A DNA stretch of 5,294 nt, from the NCBI GenBank assembly GCA_034661035.1, contig JAYEKM010000006.1:1-5294 (forward strand). The letters run 5' to 3'. This DNA is from JAGYLJ01 sp034661035 (GTDB lineage: Bacteria > Patescibacteriota > Minisyncoccia > Phycocordibacterales > UBA12079). Each line of letters begins with the position of its first letter. Position 1 is the first letter of the stretch. The position numbers and the translations under genes are program-made. A model generated the notes under the pieces. That model had not been told where the DNA came from and did not search any database. It worked only from the letters and a program-made list of their open reading frames with translations. Of the stretch, positions 5,203 to 5,294 are shown piece by piece.

Positions 5203-5294
5203 ATGAAATGGGGTCGTAAGTGGGGAAATCTTTGGGGCGCGGACTCTGTTTTACCTCTAGAAATCACAGATTTTGAAGAACTACCTCCTGTAGT
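5203..5294 (+). CDS. 5' end of an unrecognised Trp/Gly-rich phage protein
   Basis: An open frame runs from ATG 5203 past the end of the window, showing 30 full codons. The product begins MKWGRKWGNLWGADS and continues into an acidic, Pro-containing stretch (LEITDFEELPPV). The three evenly spaced WG pairs (residues 3-4, 7-8 and 11-12, period 4) are striking and are the only recognisable pattern. The ATG is preferred over the one at 5208, whose frame stops after three codons. It follows the fibre gene after a 78-base gap and shares the operon's direction, so a tail or host-recognition role is likely, but I cannot name a family from 30 residues. Confidence 0.6.
   Translation, partial: MKWGRKWGNLWGADSVLPLEITDFEELPPV

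Noticed and set aside
1..5294. A new defence, retroelement or other accessory system
   Set aside because: Every gene that can be placed fits a phage tail operon; no enzymes, repeats or RNA arrays of such systems are present.

Overview
This window is part of the tail-morphogenesis operon of a tailed double-stranded DNA phage or prophage. All credible genes lie on the + strand, are packed with gaps of 2 to 78 bases or short overlaps, and follow a classical tail order: an upstream partial gene, probable major tail (tube) protein, tail assembly chaperone with a -1 frameshift extension, tape measure protein, a small tail/baseplate-type protein, a fibre-like protein with a lectin-like C-terminus, and the start of one more gene. 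The sequence is AT-rich, but not evenly so: bases 661-720 in the tube gene hold 32 G+C of 60, while bases 3061-3120 in the tape measure gene hold 15 of 60. Nothing in the window identifies the host. Shine-Dalgarno-like AAAGGA, GGAG and AGAGGA sites indicate a bacterial host. No tRNA, rRNA, CRISPR array, integrase, attachment site or insertion sequence was seen.

Layout: 1-129 is the 3' end of a gene of unknown function. 132-971 is the probable tail tube protein. 994-1455 is the chaperone G-like protein. 1434-1769 is the T-like extension in the -1 frame. 1806-3995 is the tape measure protein. 3985-4341 is a small beta-rich tail protein whose start overlaps the tape measure stop. 4384-5124 is a tail fibre or receptor-binding protein. 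5203-5294 is the 5' end of an unrecognised Trp/Gly-rich protein. The intergenic gaps are all below 80 bases, AT-rich, and contain no GC-stemmed terminator.

The genes fit one assembly pathway. The chaperone (G) and its frameshifted long form (GT) would coat the tape measure protein and recruit tube subunits. The tape measure (729 residues) sets tail length, about 110 nm by the usual rule of roughly 0.15 nm per residue. The small protein probably belongs to the tail tip or baseplate, and the fibre protein would contact the host surface. A sheath gene is not visible, but genes upstream and downstream are cut off, so contractile versus non-contractile morphology is undecided.

The strongest single observation is a well-formed -1 programmed frameshift signal: a GGGGGAA slippery run at 1428-1434, a 6-base spacer, and a perfect 10-base-pair stem-loop at 1441-1467 that holds the G stop codon in its loop. 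The rest is an ordinary tail module. I see no sign of a defence system, a retroelement or another new type of system here.
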